Source: Lysobacterales bacterium
GTDB taxonomy: Bacteria > Pseudomonadota > Gammaproteobacteria > Xanthomonadales > Ahniellaceae
DNA length: 64,000 bases
NCBI GenBank assembly: GCA_016721845.1
Contig: JADKHK010000013.1
Location: forward strand, 496,001-560,000
Direction: 5' to 3'
Part shown: in pieces, positions 24,574 through 33,223 of the stretch
Numbering within the stretch: the first letter of the stretch is position 1
Layout: each line of letters starts with the position of its first letter
Program-made: the position numbers and the translations under genes
Notes under the pieces: generated by a model
The model's database searches: none
What the model was told of the DNA's origin: nothing
The model's input: only the letters and a program-made list of their open reading frames with translations

Positions 24574-25704
24574 TCAGCCGATCCAGCCCAGTGAGCGACC
24601 GATCAGCACCATGCCGTAGGCCAGTCCGCCGGCTGCGGGGATGGTCAGGATCCAGGCCCAGACGATGCGTTCGATGATGGTCCACTTCAATGCCTTCGGA
24701 TTCTTCGCGAAGCCGACACCCATGATCGCGGTCGAGATGCTGTGCGTGGTCGAGACCGGCATGCCGAAATGCGCCGCGACGGTGAGGATGGTTGCAGAAC
24801 TGGTTTCGGCGGCGAAACCGTCGATCGGATGCAGTTTCACCATCTTGTGCCCGAGCGTCTTGATGATGCGCCAGCCGCCGGCGGCGGTGCCGAGGGCCAT
24901 CACGATGGCACAGGCGAACACGATCCAGGTGTCGATGTCGCCTTCCTGGCCATTCGGGTGCAGGAAGGACAGCCACGTCGGCAGATCGTTCAACGTACCC
25001 GAGGCTTCGGCGCCGAAAATCGCCAGCGCGATGATGCCCATGGTCTTCTGCGCATCATTGGTGCCGTGAGCGAAGCCCATGTAGGCGGCGCTCGCGATCT
25101 GCGCCTTGCCGAAGATCGCATTGACCCAGCGCGGACGCGAAACCCGGGCCATCCAGCCGCCGGCGCCGTTCATCGTGCTGATCACCGCCATGAACGTGCC
25201 CATGATCAGGATGCCGAGCGTGAATCCGGCGACCGGCGACGAGATCATCGGCATCACGACTTTCCACAGGATGCCCTTGTTCTGGGTCCAGTCGCCTGCG
25301 GTCTGCGACCAGATCAGCGCACCGAAATCGCCGTGCGCGGCCGCAACCGCGGCACCGCAGAGGCCGCCGACCAGCGCGTGGCTGGACGAGGACGGCAGGC
25401 CCAGCCACCAGGTGATCAGGTTCCAGATGATGCCGCCGGTGAGCGCGCAGATCAGCACGCCCGAGCCGACCGCCACCACATTGGTGTCGATCAGTCCGGA
25501 CGAAATCGTCTTGGCCACGGCGGTTCCGGCAAGGGCGCCCAGCAGGTTCATGCCGGCCGCGAGGACGACCGCCTGGCGCGGCGTCAGCACCTTGGTCGCG
25601 ACGACGGTCGCGATCGAATTCGCGGTGTCGTGGAAACCGTTGATGTATTCGAAGATCAGGGCGACCGCGATGACGGCCAGCAAGATCAGGAGGGCAGTGG
25701 TCAC
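24574..25704 (-). CDS. pitA: Low-affinity inorganic phosphate transporter, PiT family
   Basis: 376 residues, typical of short bacterial PiT proteins. The two family signatures are present: GFHDTANSIATVVATKVLTPRQAV near residue 23 and AHGTNDAQKTMGIIALAI around residue 215. About ten membrane helices are seen. The family moves metal-phosphate complexes with protons across the inner membrane. The gene starts eight bases after the DUF47 gene, forming the common DUF47-pit operon. A possible Pho box lies upstream of that operon. Confidence 0.92.
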   Translation of the reverse strand: MTTALLILLAVIAVALIFEYINGFHDTANSIATVVATKVLTPRQAVVLAAGMNLLGALAGTAVAKTISSGLIDTNVVAVGSGVLICALTGGIIWNLITWWLGLPSSSSHALVGGLCGAAVAAAHGDFGALIWSQTAGDWTQNKGILWKVVMPMISSPVAGFTLGILIMGTFMAVISTMNGAGGWMARVSRPRWVNAIFGKAQIASAAYMGFAHGTNDAQKTMGIIALAIFGAEASGTLNDLPTWLSFLHPNGQEGDIDTWIVFACAIVMALGTAAGGWRIIKTLGHKMVKLHPIDGFAAETSSATILTVAAHFGMPVSTTHSISTAIMGVGFAKNPKALKWTIIERIVWAWILTIPAAGGLAYGMVLIGRSLGWIG

Positions 25705-25712
25705 GCGCGACC

Positions 25713-26342
25713 TCAGCTGTTCTTGAGGACGATGTGATAGACCACGTTGCCGGCGTCACGGCAGCGGTCGATCGCCTTCTCGATGATCTCGAACAGGTCC
25801 TTGCGGATCAGGTAGCGCACCGGATCGGCCTCGTCCTTGTACAACTCGCGGTACAGGTCGAGGATCAGGCGGTCGGCTTCCGACTCGATCGCCTGCAGCT
25901 CGTCGTACATCGCCTTGTAGGTCTCGATGGCCATGCCGCGACGCAGTTCGCGGACCATGCGCACGACCACGCCGGCGGCCTTTTCCAGCATCGCCGCGCG
26001 CGGCGCGAAATCGACCTGGCCGACGCGGTCGGTGGTCAGCGCGTAGCGTTCGGCGAACTTCTCGACGGCCTTCGGGATCTTGTACAGCGCGGCGCCGAGC
26101 GCCTCGATGTCTTCGCGTTCGATCGCAGTGACGAAGGTATTGACCAGTTCGTGGCTGATCTGGGCGGCCAGCTCCTTCTCGCGGTTGCGGGTGCGGGTGA
26201 ATTCCGCCAGCGAACCGCTCTTGCCCTGATGGCCGAGCAGGGCGGTCAGGGCCTTGGTCGATTCGTGTGCGGCTTCCGCGGATTGCTCCAGCAGGCTGAA
26301 GAAGCGGTCGCCTTTTCCGAAGATGGTCTGCAGTGAAAACAT
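25713..26342 (-). CDS. DUF47 family phosphate-transport accessory protein
   Basis: 209 residues from ATG 26342 (MFSLQTIFGKGDRFFSLLEQSA); upstream in-frame sequence is not family-like. It is an all-helical PhoU-like protein with the family pattern NREKELAAQISHELVNTFVTAIEREDI and IPKAVEKFAERYAL. DUF47 proteins are encoded next to PiT transporters and are thought to regulate them or to bind metal-phosphate. The operon partner immediately downstream supports this. Confidence 0.9.
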   Translation of the reverse strand: MFSLQTIFGKGDRFFSLLEQSAEAAHESTKALTALLGHQGKSGSLAEFTRTRNREKELAAQISHELVNTFVTAIEREDIEALGAALYKIPKAVEKFAERYALTTDRVGQVDFAPRAAMLEKAAGVVVRMVRELRRGMAIETYKAMYDELQAIESEADRLILDLYRELYKDEADPVRYLIRKDLFEIIEKAIDRCRDAGNVVYHIVLKNS

Positions 26343-26406
26343 GGTCTGGACTCGTGTCGTGGTTTGGAAAGCGGGTGCGCCAGCGGGCGCGATACGGGCA
26401 TAGGTT

Positions 26407-26424
26407 ATGACCGATAGGTTACAG
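26407..26424 (-). promoter_or_regulatory. Possible Pho box upstream of the DUF47-pit operon
   Basis: On the minus strand CTGTAAC-CTAT-CGGTCAT matches the PhoB box layout (two 7-base half-sites, 11-base period, consensus CTGTCAT) at five of seven positions in each half. It ends about 65 bases upstream of the DUF47 start. The match is imperfect, but the location before a phosphate operon is apt. Confidence 0.35.
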
Positions 26425-26490
26425 TCTGGTGACTCGGGTCGGGCTGTCGGGCGACAACCTGTCACTTCGGACCGCTAAGCTCCCGGACTC

Positions 26491-27240
26491 ATGGACCTCA
26501 ATGAATTCCTGACCTTTGCGGCGATCGGATTCGCCGCTCAGATTGTCGACGGCGCGCTCGGCATGGGCTTCGGGCTGGTGTCGAACGCGGTGCTGCTGGC
26601 GATCGGCATACCGCCGGCAGCCTCCAGCGCCGCGATCCACGCCGCCAAGGTCTTCACCGGCGGCGCGTCGGCCTTGTCGCATGCCTGGTTCCGCAATATC
26701 GACCGGCGCGTGTTCCTGCATCTGGTGGTACCGGGCATGGTCGGTGGCCTGATCGGTGCCCTGGTTCTGCAGCGGGCGCCGCCCGCCGTGCTGCGTATCG
26801 CGATCAGCGCCTATCTGGCCTTGATGGGGCTTTGGCTGCTGCTGCGGGCGATCCGAAACCACGTGGCGCGCAAACGCGTGCATGCCCTCGGCGCGCATGG
26901 CACCGGCCTGGTCGCCGGCACGCTGGACGCGATCGGAGGCGGCGGCTGGGGCACGGTCGTGACCTCGTCGCTGATCGCCCAGGGGGCCGAGGCGCGTTAC
27001 GCCGTTGGCACCACCAATGCCGCCGAATTCTTCGTCGCCATCGCGATCAGCGTGGCCTTGACCGCCAGCCTGGGCGTCGTGCCCTGGGTGTGGCTCGCCG
27101 GACTGATCGCCGGCGGCATCCTCGCCGCACCGTTTGCCGCCTGGATGACTCGCCACCTGCCGATGCGCCTGTTGACCGGCATGGTAGGCTTCGCCGTCAT
27201 TGCGTTGAGCGTGCACTCGCTGTGGCGCCTGCTGCGCTGA
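26491..27240 (+). CDS. Sulfite exporter TauE/SafE family permease
   Basis: 249 residues with about eight hydrophobic helices in two similar halves. TauE/SafE features visible are FAAQIVDGALGMGFGLVSNAV near the N-terminus and the matching second-half motif GTLDAIGGGGWGTVVTSSLI around residue 140. Family members move sulfite, sulfoacetate or related organic acids; the substrate is not defined here. It is divergent from the DUF47 gene and is followed after four bases by the CNNM/CBS gene, so the two may be cotranscribed. Confidence 0.88.
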   Translation: MDLNEFLTFAAIGFAAQIVDGALGMGFGLVSNAVLLAIGIPPAASSAAIHAAKVFTGGASALSHAWFRNIDRRVFLHLVVPGMVGGLIGALVLQRAPPAVLRIAISAYLALMGLWLLLRAIRNHVARKRVHALGAHGTGLVAGTLDAIGGGGWGTVVTSSLIAQGAEARYAVGTTNAAEFFVAIAISVALTASLGVVPWVWLAGLIAGGILAAPFAAWMTRHLPMRLLTGMVGFAVIALSVHSLWRLLR

Positions 27241-27244
27241 ACCC

Positions 27245-28546
27245 ATGTCGCTTGAACTGACCATCGTCCTCCTGCTGATCCTCCTGAACGGTTTCTTCGC
27301 CTTGTCGGAGATGGCCGTCATGACGGCGCGCAAGACGCGCCTGCGCCAGCGCGCGGGCGACAGCCGTGGCGCCCGCATTGCGCTGGAATTGGCCGAGAAG
27401 CCGGAGCGCTTCCTGTCCTCGGTGCAGGTCTGGATCACCCTGATCGGCATCCTCACCGGCTTCTTCGGCGGCGAGTCGATCGCGATGGCGCTGCGCGACG
27501 AACTGGCGCTGATTCCGTGGATCGCCCGCCATGCGCAGCCGGTCAGCGTCGGTATCAGCGTCGGCATCATCCTGTTCGTGTCGGTCGTGGTCGGCGAGCT
27601 GGTGCCGAAGCGGCTGGCCATCGTGCGCCCGGAGAAGATCGCCACCGCGGTCGCGATCCCGATGCGCATCCTCGCCACGGCTGCGGCTCCTGCGGTCAGC
27701 CTGTTGAGCGTGACCACCGAGGCGCTGTTCCGGCTGTTCCCGGTCAAGCACGGCAACGACAGCGACGTGACCGAAGAAGAGATCAAGATGCTGGTCGCGG
27801 AAAGCCACGAGCAGGGCGTCATCGACATCGATGAACGCAACATGGTCAATCGCGTGCTGAATCTCGGCGACCGCACCGTCGACAGCCTGATGACACCGCG
27901 CACGCGCATCGCCTGGCTGGATGCCGCCGCGTCGCTCGACGACAATCTTTCGGTGCTGCGTGAATCCCGGCATTCGCGCTATCCGGTATTTCGTGGCAGC
28001 GATCAGGACGTGCTCGGCGTGGTCGAGACCAAGATGATGGTCGCCGAACTGGCCTCCGGAAAGACGCCGGAGCTGTTCCGCGAGCTGCAGCCGCCGCTGT
28101 TCGTGCCGGAGGCGGCCAAGGCCATGCAGTTGCTCGACCAGATGCGCGAGAGCGAAGCCGCGCTGGCCTTTGTCGTCGATGAATACGGCGACATCCAGGG
28201 TATGGTCACGATGGGCGACCTGATGGGCGCGGTGTTCGGTCGCCTCGCGCATGCGATCGAGGCCAACGAACAGCCGATCGTCCAGCGCAGCGACGGGTCC
28301 TGGTTGATCGACGGCAGTCTGCCGGTGCAGGACCTGCGCGAACTGCTGGGCCTCGACGAATTGCCGCACGAGTCCGATCAGGAATATCGCACCCTGGCCG
28401 GCATGTTCATGGCGCAGTTTGGACGCATTCCCGCGGTCGGCGAGCATTTCGCATTCGGCGGTTTCCGCTTCGAGGTCATCGACCTCGATGGCGCGCGCAT
28501 CGACAAGGCCCTGGTCTCGTCCCTGCCGCCGACGGAAACCGGCTGA
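27245..28546 (+). CDS. CNNM-domain and CBS-domain membrane protein (HlyC/CorC family)
   Basis: 433 residues. The order is a CNNM (DUF21) membrane domain with three or four helices (1-180, LLLILLNGFFALSEMAV), a CBS pair (about 200-330, VDSLMTPRTRIAWLDA and LAFVVDEYGDIQGMVTMGDL) and a C-terminal CorC_HlyC domain (345-430, DQEYRTLAGMFMAQFGRIP, then GFRFEVIDLDGARIDK). Relatives such as CorC, YfjD and MpfA take part in Mg2+ efflux. The older name haemolysin is not meaningful. Its stop and the next start overlap by one base (TGATG). Confidence 0.9.
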   Translation: MSLELTIVLLLILLNGFFALSEMAVMTARKTRLRQRAGDSRGARIALELAEKPERFLSSVQVWITLIGILTGFFGGESIAMALRDELALIPWIARHAQPVSVGISVGIILFVSVVVGELVPKRLAIVRPEKIATAVAIPMRILATAAAPAVSLLSVTTEALFRLFPVKHGNDSDVTEEEIKMLVAESHEQGVIDIDERNMVNRVLNLGDRTVDSLMTPRTRIAWLDAAASLDDNLSVLRESRHSRYPVFRGSDQDVLGVVETKMMVAELASGKTPELFRELQPPLFVPEAAKAMQLLDQMRESEAALAFVVDEYGDIQGMVTMGDLMGAVFGRLAHAIEANEQPIVQRSDGSWLIDGSLPVQDLRELLGLDELPHESDQEYRTLAGMFMAQFGRIPAVGEHFAFGGFRFEVIDLDGARIDKALVSSLPPTETG

Positions 28547-29193
28547 TGGGCCTGCGCAAGCGCACGCCACGGCCCAAGCCGCCGCGAGTGTCGGATCTGC
28601 TCGGGGCGACGCTGGCGGCCTGGGACCAGGAACGCATCGACTTCGGGCAGCTGGTCGATGCGATTCACGAACGTGGCTTCGGCGCGCTGATCCTGCTCGC
28701 AGCACTGCCTTGCCTGATTCCGGTGCCGGTGGGTTTCATGGGCGGCATCTTCGGTACCTTGCTCAGCCTGGTCGGACTGCAGATGCTGGCGGGCTTCGAC
28801 CACCCGTGGTTGCCGGGATTCGTGCGCCGCTTGCAGATTCCGAAGACCTCGGTGGCGAAGTTCGTGCAGGTGCTGGATCCGTGGCTGTCGCGCATCGAGA
28901 AGCTGTGCAAGCCGAGCTGGACCTTCTTCCTCAATCGTCACGCACATCGTTTCACCGGCCTGTTGCTGGTCTTCCTCGGCATCGAGTTGGCGTTGCCGGT
29001 GCCGATGACGAACATGCCGTTCGCAATCGCGATGATCGGCTATGCCATGGCCTTGCTCGAACGGGATGGTCGCTGGCTGGCTGCACTCTGGGCAGTGACC
29101 CTGATCCAGATCGGCGCCGCGTTCTGGTTCGGCGACTGGGTGGTGATGCACCTCGGCGGCTTCATCGAGAGCGTGCGCAGCCTGTTCAGCTGA
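28546..29193 (+). CDS. ExoD family membrane protein
   Basis: 215 residues. It matches ExoD (exopolysaccharide synthesis ExoD): RISELL-like start VSDLLGATLAAW, then GFGALILLAALPCLIPVPVG and membrane helices around 60-80, 145-165 and 175-205, with IELALPVPMTNMPFAIAM. ExoD was described in Sinorhizobium as needed for exopolysaccharide production and alkaline tolerance, but the mechanism is unknown. Start and preceding stop overlap, suggesting coupling to the CNNM gene. The 3' end overlaps the GGDEF-EAL gene tail to tail by eight bases. Confidence 0.85.
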   Translation: MGLRKRTPRPKPPRVSDLLGATLAAWDQERIDFGQLVDAIHERGFGALILLAALPCLIPVPVGFMGGIFGTLLSLVGLQMLAGFDHPWLPGFVRRLQIPKTSVAKFVQVLDPWLSRIEKLCKPSWTFFLNRHAHRFTGLLLVFLGIELALPVPMTNMPFAIAMIGYAMALLERDGRWLAALWAVTLIQIGAAFWFGDWVVMHLGGFIESVRSLFS

Positions 29194-31282
29194 TCGGAAC
29201 GACGTTGGCCTGGCTGCGATCGCCATACCGCTGGGCGATGATGTGTTCGACCAGCTTCTCGCTGTGCGCGGGTTCGCCGAACCAGTAACCCTGTCCGTAC
29301 GGGCAATCCAGTTGCCCGAGCACTTCGGCCAAGGCCGCGGACTCGACACCTTCCGCAACCACCGTGATGTCCAGCGAACGCGCCATCGCGATGATGGCGC
29401 TGGTCAGCGCCACGTCGTGGCGGTCGGTGAGCAGGTCGGCGACGAAGCTGCGATCGATCTTGACGCCCGATACCGGCACGCGCCGCAAATGGTTGAGACC
29501 GGAGAAGCCGGTGCCGAAATCGTCCAGCCACAATTTCACGCCGATCTCGTGCAGGGATTCGAGTGCCGCGATGGCGGCGGATTCGCCATCCAGCAGCGAA
29601 CTCTCGGTGAGCTCCAGGTGCAGCAGCTCTGCCGCCAGACCGGTGTCGGCCAGCACCTGGGCGACACGGGCCGGGAAGCGGTGGTCGCGCAGTTGCTTCA
29701 CCGAGACGTTGACGGCGACGAAGGGTGCCCGTCCTGCGCTGCGTGGCCAACGAACGGCGGTGTCGCAGGCGGTGCGCAGGGCGAAGTCGCCGAGCGCATC
29801 GATCAGGCCGACGTCTTCGGCGATGCCGACGAACAATGCCGTCGAGACCAGGCCTCGACTCGGGTGATGCCAGCGCAGCAGCGCTTCGGCGCCGTGGATG
29901 TGGCCGCTGTCGAAATCGATGATCGGCTGGTAGTGCAATTTCAGTTCATCGCGATCCAGCGCGGCACGCAGGTCCTGTTCGATCGCGAGCCGGTCTTCGG
30001 CGAGCCGCGTCAGGTAGTTGGTGAAGTAGCGCGCGCAATTGCGGCCCTGGACCTTGGCCAGGTACATCGCGATGTCGCCGTTCTTGATCAGGCGCGAGGC
30101 ATCGGCCGCGTCGTCCGGGAACGAGGTGATGCCGATGCTGGCGCTGACATGCAGGAGCTGGTCGGCGACGTTCAATGGAATTCGCAACGACGAGAGCAGC
30201 AGCTCGGCGATTTCTCCGGCGCGGCGGCGGGCATCGCGGCCGGACAGCAGCATCACGAATTCGTCGCCGCCGAAACGGGCGATGAAACCCTGTTCCTGCG
30301 GGTGTTCGCTGTGCAAGATGTCGCTGAAACGGCGTGCCACGGCCGCGAGGATTTCGTCGCCGACATCGTGCCCGAGGGTGTCATTGATGCGCTTGAAGTC
30401 GTCGAGATCGATGAACAGCAAGGCCAGTTCGCCGTCACCTGAGCGCTGCGCGTGCTGGATCGCGTCACCGATGCGCAGTCGCAACGCGATCCGGTTCGGC
30501 AAGCCGGTCAAGGCGTCGATGCGGCCAAGCTGTTGCAGTTCGCCCTCGAATCCGGCGAGGCGCTGCTCGACATGGTCGAGCGCGGCCCGCGGGTCGACAT
30601 CGTTCGCAGCGCCGGCGTGCACGCGTGCGAGCTGTTGCAGTCGCGCGTCGGTACGCAGTCGTGGCACCACGAATCGACGATCGCCGAACGCGAGCAGCCC
30701 GACGAAGCTCGTGGCCAGGCCCGCCAACAGCAGCGGGTCGAGCCAGGCCGGCAGTGCTTTCACCGGCAATGGCGCGACTCGGGTATCGCCGCGCTTCAGG
30801 GCCAGGCGCAGGGTCGCCAGGCGCTGATCGCCCAGCGTGATCGGGTGTGCGACTTCGATGAAGCGTTCGGCCACGAAGACCTCGGGCCGGGTCGTCGCGG
30901 CGGCTTCGGCGGCAAGGGGGTCGTCGGGCTGTTGCCCGAATCGCGCGATGTTGTCGCTGCCGTCATGCAGGATGCGGCCGTCACGATCGAGCAGCAGCAC
31001 GTAGCCGATGTCGCCGCGATTCAGGGCGCCGCCGAGCACTTCGCCGATGCGTTGCAGGTCGAAGAAATAGGTCGGGTTGACCAGCGATTCCGCGAGCAGG
31101 TCGGCGGCGACACGGCCGCGTTCCGCCAAGGCTTCCTCGGCCAGCGCAAACTCGCGTTGTGCCGCAGCATTTGCGACGCGATGCGCCTGCACACGATGCT
31201 GCTGCAATGCGACGGCGGCCAGCACCACGACGCACATCGCAACCAGGCTGCCGAGCAGCCACCAGCGCTGCCGCAGGCTCAT
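29186..31282 (-). CDS. Membrane GGDEF-EAL cyclic di-GMP enzyme
   Basis: 698 residues. A first helix (8-27) and a second (about 183-200) bracket a roughly 150-residue periplasmic sensor region. Cytoplasmic parts follow: a GGDEF domain (about 250-415) with intact GGDEF at 338-342, and an EAL domain (about 430-680) with EALLRW at 466-471, DDFGTG and VAEGVES. Both active-site signatures are complete, so it could make and degrade c-di-GMP. The ATG overlaps the stop of a PhnD-like binding-protein gene (ATGA), which suggests that protein provides the ligand signal to the periplasmic region. Confidence 0.93.
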   Translation of the reverse strand: MSLRQRWWLLGSLVAMCVVVLAAVALQQHRVQAHRVANAAAQREFALAEEALAERGRVAADLLAESLVNPTYFFDLQRIGEVLGGALNRGDIGYVLLLDRDGRILHDGSDNIARFGQQPDDPLAAEAAATTRPEVFVAERFIEVAHPITLGDQRLATLRLALKRGDTRVAPLPVKALPAWLDPLLLAGLATSFVGLLAFGDRRFVVPRLRTDARLQQLARVHAGAANDVDPRAALDHVEQRLAGFEGELQQLGRIDALTGLPNRIALRLRIGDAIQHAQRSGDGELALLFIDLDDFKRINDTLGHDVGDEILAAVARRFSDILHSEHPQEQGFIARFGGDEFVMLLSGRDARRRAGEIAELLLSSLRIPLNVADQLLHVSASIGITSFPDDAADASRLIKNGDIAMYLAKVQGRNCARYFTNYLTRLAEDRLAIEQDLRAALDRDELKLHYQPIIDFDSGHIHGAEALLRWHHPSRGLVSTALFVGIAEDVGLIDALGDFALRTACDTAVRWPRSAGRAPFVAVNVSVKQLRDHRFPARVAQVLADTGLAAELLHLELTESSLLDGESAAIAALESLHEIGVKLWLDDFGTGFSGLNHLRRVPVSGVKIDRSFVADLLTDRHDVALTSAIIAMARSLDITVVAEGVESAALAEVLGQLDCPYGQGYWFGEPAHSEKLVEHIIAQRYGDRSQANVVPIS

Positions 31283-32232
31283 CGTTCCAGCTCCCGGCGC
31301 AGCGGCAGGATGCGTGCGTTCAGTGCCGTCAGCGCACGCCGGGTTTCCGCGTCGATGGCTTCGAAGCGCGCCGTGGCGAAATAGCCGCGCAAGGCGTCGC
31401 CGGCGGCAGGGTCTTGATCGATCGCCAGCAAGACATCGCGCAGCGCATCGGCCACCGTGTTTGGCAGGTCCGCACGGACCAGTTCGATCGCACGTGGCAC
31501 GCTGTCACTCTCGGCGATCACGCGGAAGTCCGCGCGGAAACTCGGCGGCATGCGTCGCGGGTTGTCCCAGTCGAGATTGCTGAAGGCGCCGGCATCGGCG
31601 AGGCCCTTGTGGACCCAGGTCGCGATATTGAGTTCCGATCGCGCCAGCAGGAAGCCGACTTCATCCGCCGCGGGACGATCGTCCGGTGTGCCGAGTTCGG
31701 TCAGCGGCAGACCCGCACCCAGAAGGGTGATCAGGGGCAGGTAGAAGGCGCTGGTCGACGAGCGTGTCTGCAGCGCAAGGCGTTTGCCGCGCAGATCGGC
31801 CAGCGTCTGGATGCCGCTGTCGCGACGCACGAAGACGAGGCTGCGATAGACATTCCGGTCTTCGCGCAGCGCACGCAGGAAAGGTTGGGCGCCCGAGCGG
31901 TTTTCGAGTTCGGCAGCCATGGCCGGCGTCTCTGTCACCCAGTCGACACGGCCTCGGCGCAGATAGCCGGCCATCTGCTGCGGGTCGCGGGCGAGTAGTA
32001 CGGCGCCATCGCGTATGCCCTGTTCGGCCAGCTTCGGAATGACCCGGTCGAGCAGGCCCTTCAGCCGGACATAGTCGGTGCGCGGGTTGTCGGTGATCCG
32101 CCCGATGACGATGCGGTCGGGATGTTGCACATCCGCCAGCGACGGCAATGCGATGAAAGCCGCCAGCGCGGCGAGCGCCCATCGCAGTAAAGGTCGCACC
32201 TGCAGGAGGCGCCGGCCGTGGGGTTCATTCAT
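31279..32232 (-). CDS. PhnD-like periplasmic substrate-binding protein
   Basis: 317 residues from ATG 32232 (MNEPHGRRLLQV); ATG 32274 in frame would add 14 residues before the signal peptide. A signal sequence (LLRWALAALAAFIALPSLA) precedes DVQHPDRIVIGRIT. The body is a phosphonate/phosphite-type binding fold: NPRTDYVRLKGLLDRVIPKL, VDWVTETPAMAAELENRSG, ADLRGKRLALQTRSSTSAFYLP. No ABC permease or ATPase is nearby. The gene is instead coupled to a GGDEF-EAL gene, so it likely works as a ligand-sensing subunit, not an importer part. The true ligand is unknown. Confidence 0.85.
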   Translation of the reverse strand: MNEPHGRRLLQVRPLLRWALAALAAFIALPSLADVQHPDRIVIGRITDNPRTDYVRLKGLLDRVIPKLAEQGIRDGAVLLARDPQQMAGYLRRGRVDWVTETPAMAAELENRSGAQPFLRALREDRNVYRSLVFVRRDSGIQTLADLRGKRLALQTRSSTSAFYLPLITLLGAGLPLTELGTPDDRPAADEVGFLLARSELNIATWVHKGLADAGAFSNLDWDNPRRMPPSFRADFRVIAESDSVPRAIELVRADLPNTVADALRDVLLAIDQDPAAGDALRGYFATARFEAIDAETRRALTALNARILPLRRELER

Positions 32233-32333
32233 CGCGCGGATTCTGGTCGGACCCGGTGTGTGGCCGGGGTTCATCGGGCCCGGACCTTAGCATGCTCGCT
32301 CGCAGCTTCGAGGACGCAGCAGTTCCGCATTTT

Positions 32334-33101
32334 TCACTTGTTGACCACAGATTGTGCCAGTCGCGCCATGCGCTGCGCATCGGCCAGAATGCCCCGCAGG
32401 ATCATGACTTCGCGGTGGTCGAGATCGGCCCGGTGCAGCATGCGCCGAATGCGCTGCATCAGATGGCCATAGGGCCGCCCCTTGAAGAAGTCGATCTCGG
32501 TCAGGGCCTGTTCGAAATGCTCGAACATACGCTCCATCTGCTCGATGCTGGCCGGCGGATGTTCACGCGCCGTCGCCGGCAGTGCCGGAATCGATTGCGC
32601 CGCCAAGGCCGCATGGCGCACGCAGAACGAGAGCACTTGCACCGCCTGGGCCAGGTTCAGCGAACTGAATTCGGCCTCGGTGGGAATATGCACGGCCGCA
32701 TCACATCGGCTCAAGTCCTCATTGGTCAGGCCGGTGCGCTCGGCACCGAACACCAGTGCGACCGGACCTTGCCTTGCCTCGGCCAGCAGCGACTCGGCCG
32801 CCGTAGCCGGTTCCAGCAAGGGCAGGCTGATATCGCGCAGGCGTGCCGTGCAGCCGGCGGCAAAGACACAGTCAGCGATCGCTTCGGTGAGCGAGTCACA
32901 GACACGCGCGCTGGCCAGGACATCATCGGCGCCCGAGGCGAGTGCGGTGGCGCGCTGGTCCGGAAACAGCTTCGGGCGCACCAGGGCAAGATCGGACAGG
33001 CCCATGGTCTTCATCGCGCGCGCGGCGGCGCCGATGTTTTCGGGCAGGGCGGTCTCGATCAGGACGATGCGGATCGGTCGCAGGAATTCGCGCAGGGACA
33101 T
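32334..33101 (-). CDS. trmJ: tRNA (cytidine/uridine-32 2'-O) methyltransferase TrmJ
   Basis: 255 residues, as in E. coli TrmJ. SPOUT-fold motifs: LPENIGAAAR (19-28), VALVFGAERTGLTNEDL (114-130) and FSSLNLAQAVQVLSF (145-159), the last forming the knotted SAM-binding site. A C-terminal helical extension follows (MERMFEHFEQAL). It methylates the ribose of residue 32 in several tRNAs using SAM. A 17-bp palindrome lies directly before the start codon. It is divergent from suhB, as in many gammaproteobacteria. Confidence 0.92.
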   Translation of the reverse strand: MSLREFLRPIRIVLIETALPENIGAAARAMKTMGLSDLALVRPKLFPDQRATALASGADDVLASARVCDSLTEAIADCVFAAGCTARLRDISLPLLEPATAAESLLAEARQGPVALVFGAERTGLTNEDLSRCDAAVHIPTEAEFSSLNLAQAVQVLSFCVRHAALAAQSIPALPATAREHPPASIEQMERMFEHFEQALTEIDFFKGRPYGHLMQRIRRMLHRADLDHREVMILRGILADAQRMARLAQSVVNK

Positions 33102-33118
33102 CGGGCTAGTCTAGCCCG
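33102..33118. promoter_or_regulatory. 17-bp palindrome abutting the trmJ start codon
   Basis: CGGGCTAG-T-CTAGCCCG is a perfect inverted repeat with 8-base arms. It ends one base before the trmJ start codon. In RNA it would fold over the place where a ribosome site should be, and no purine-rich ribosome site is visible. It could be an operator or a translation-blocking hairpin. Confidence 0.4.
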
Positions 33119-33184
33119 CGCCTGAAGCCCGCGTCAGCGCTGGCTTTCAAGCACGCGGCCGGTTTGTTACCCTGCCGCCACTTC

Positions 33185-33211
33185 GCCCGGCTCCGCGCCG
33201 GGCTGTTCTTT
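33185..33211 (+). terminator. Terminator-like hairpin in the suhB leader (possible attenuator)
   Basis: GCCCGGC (33185-33191) pairs with GCCGGGC (33197-33203), with a 5-base loop, followed by the T-rich stretch TGTTCTTT. It lies 13 bases before the suhB start, with the ribosome site GGAG at 33215-33218 just after it. It resembles an intrinsic terminator placed inside the leader. Confidence 0.45.
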
Positions 33212-33223
33212 CCCGGAGATACC

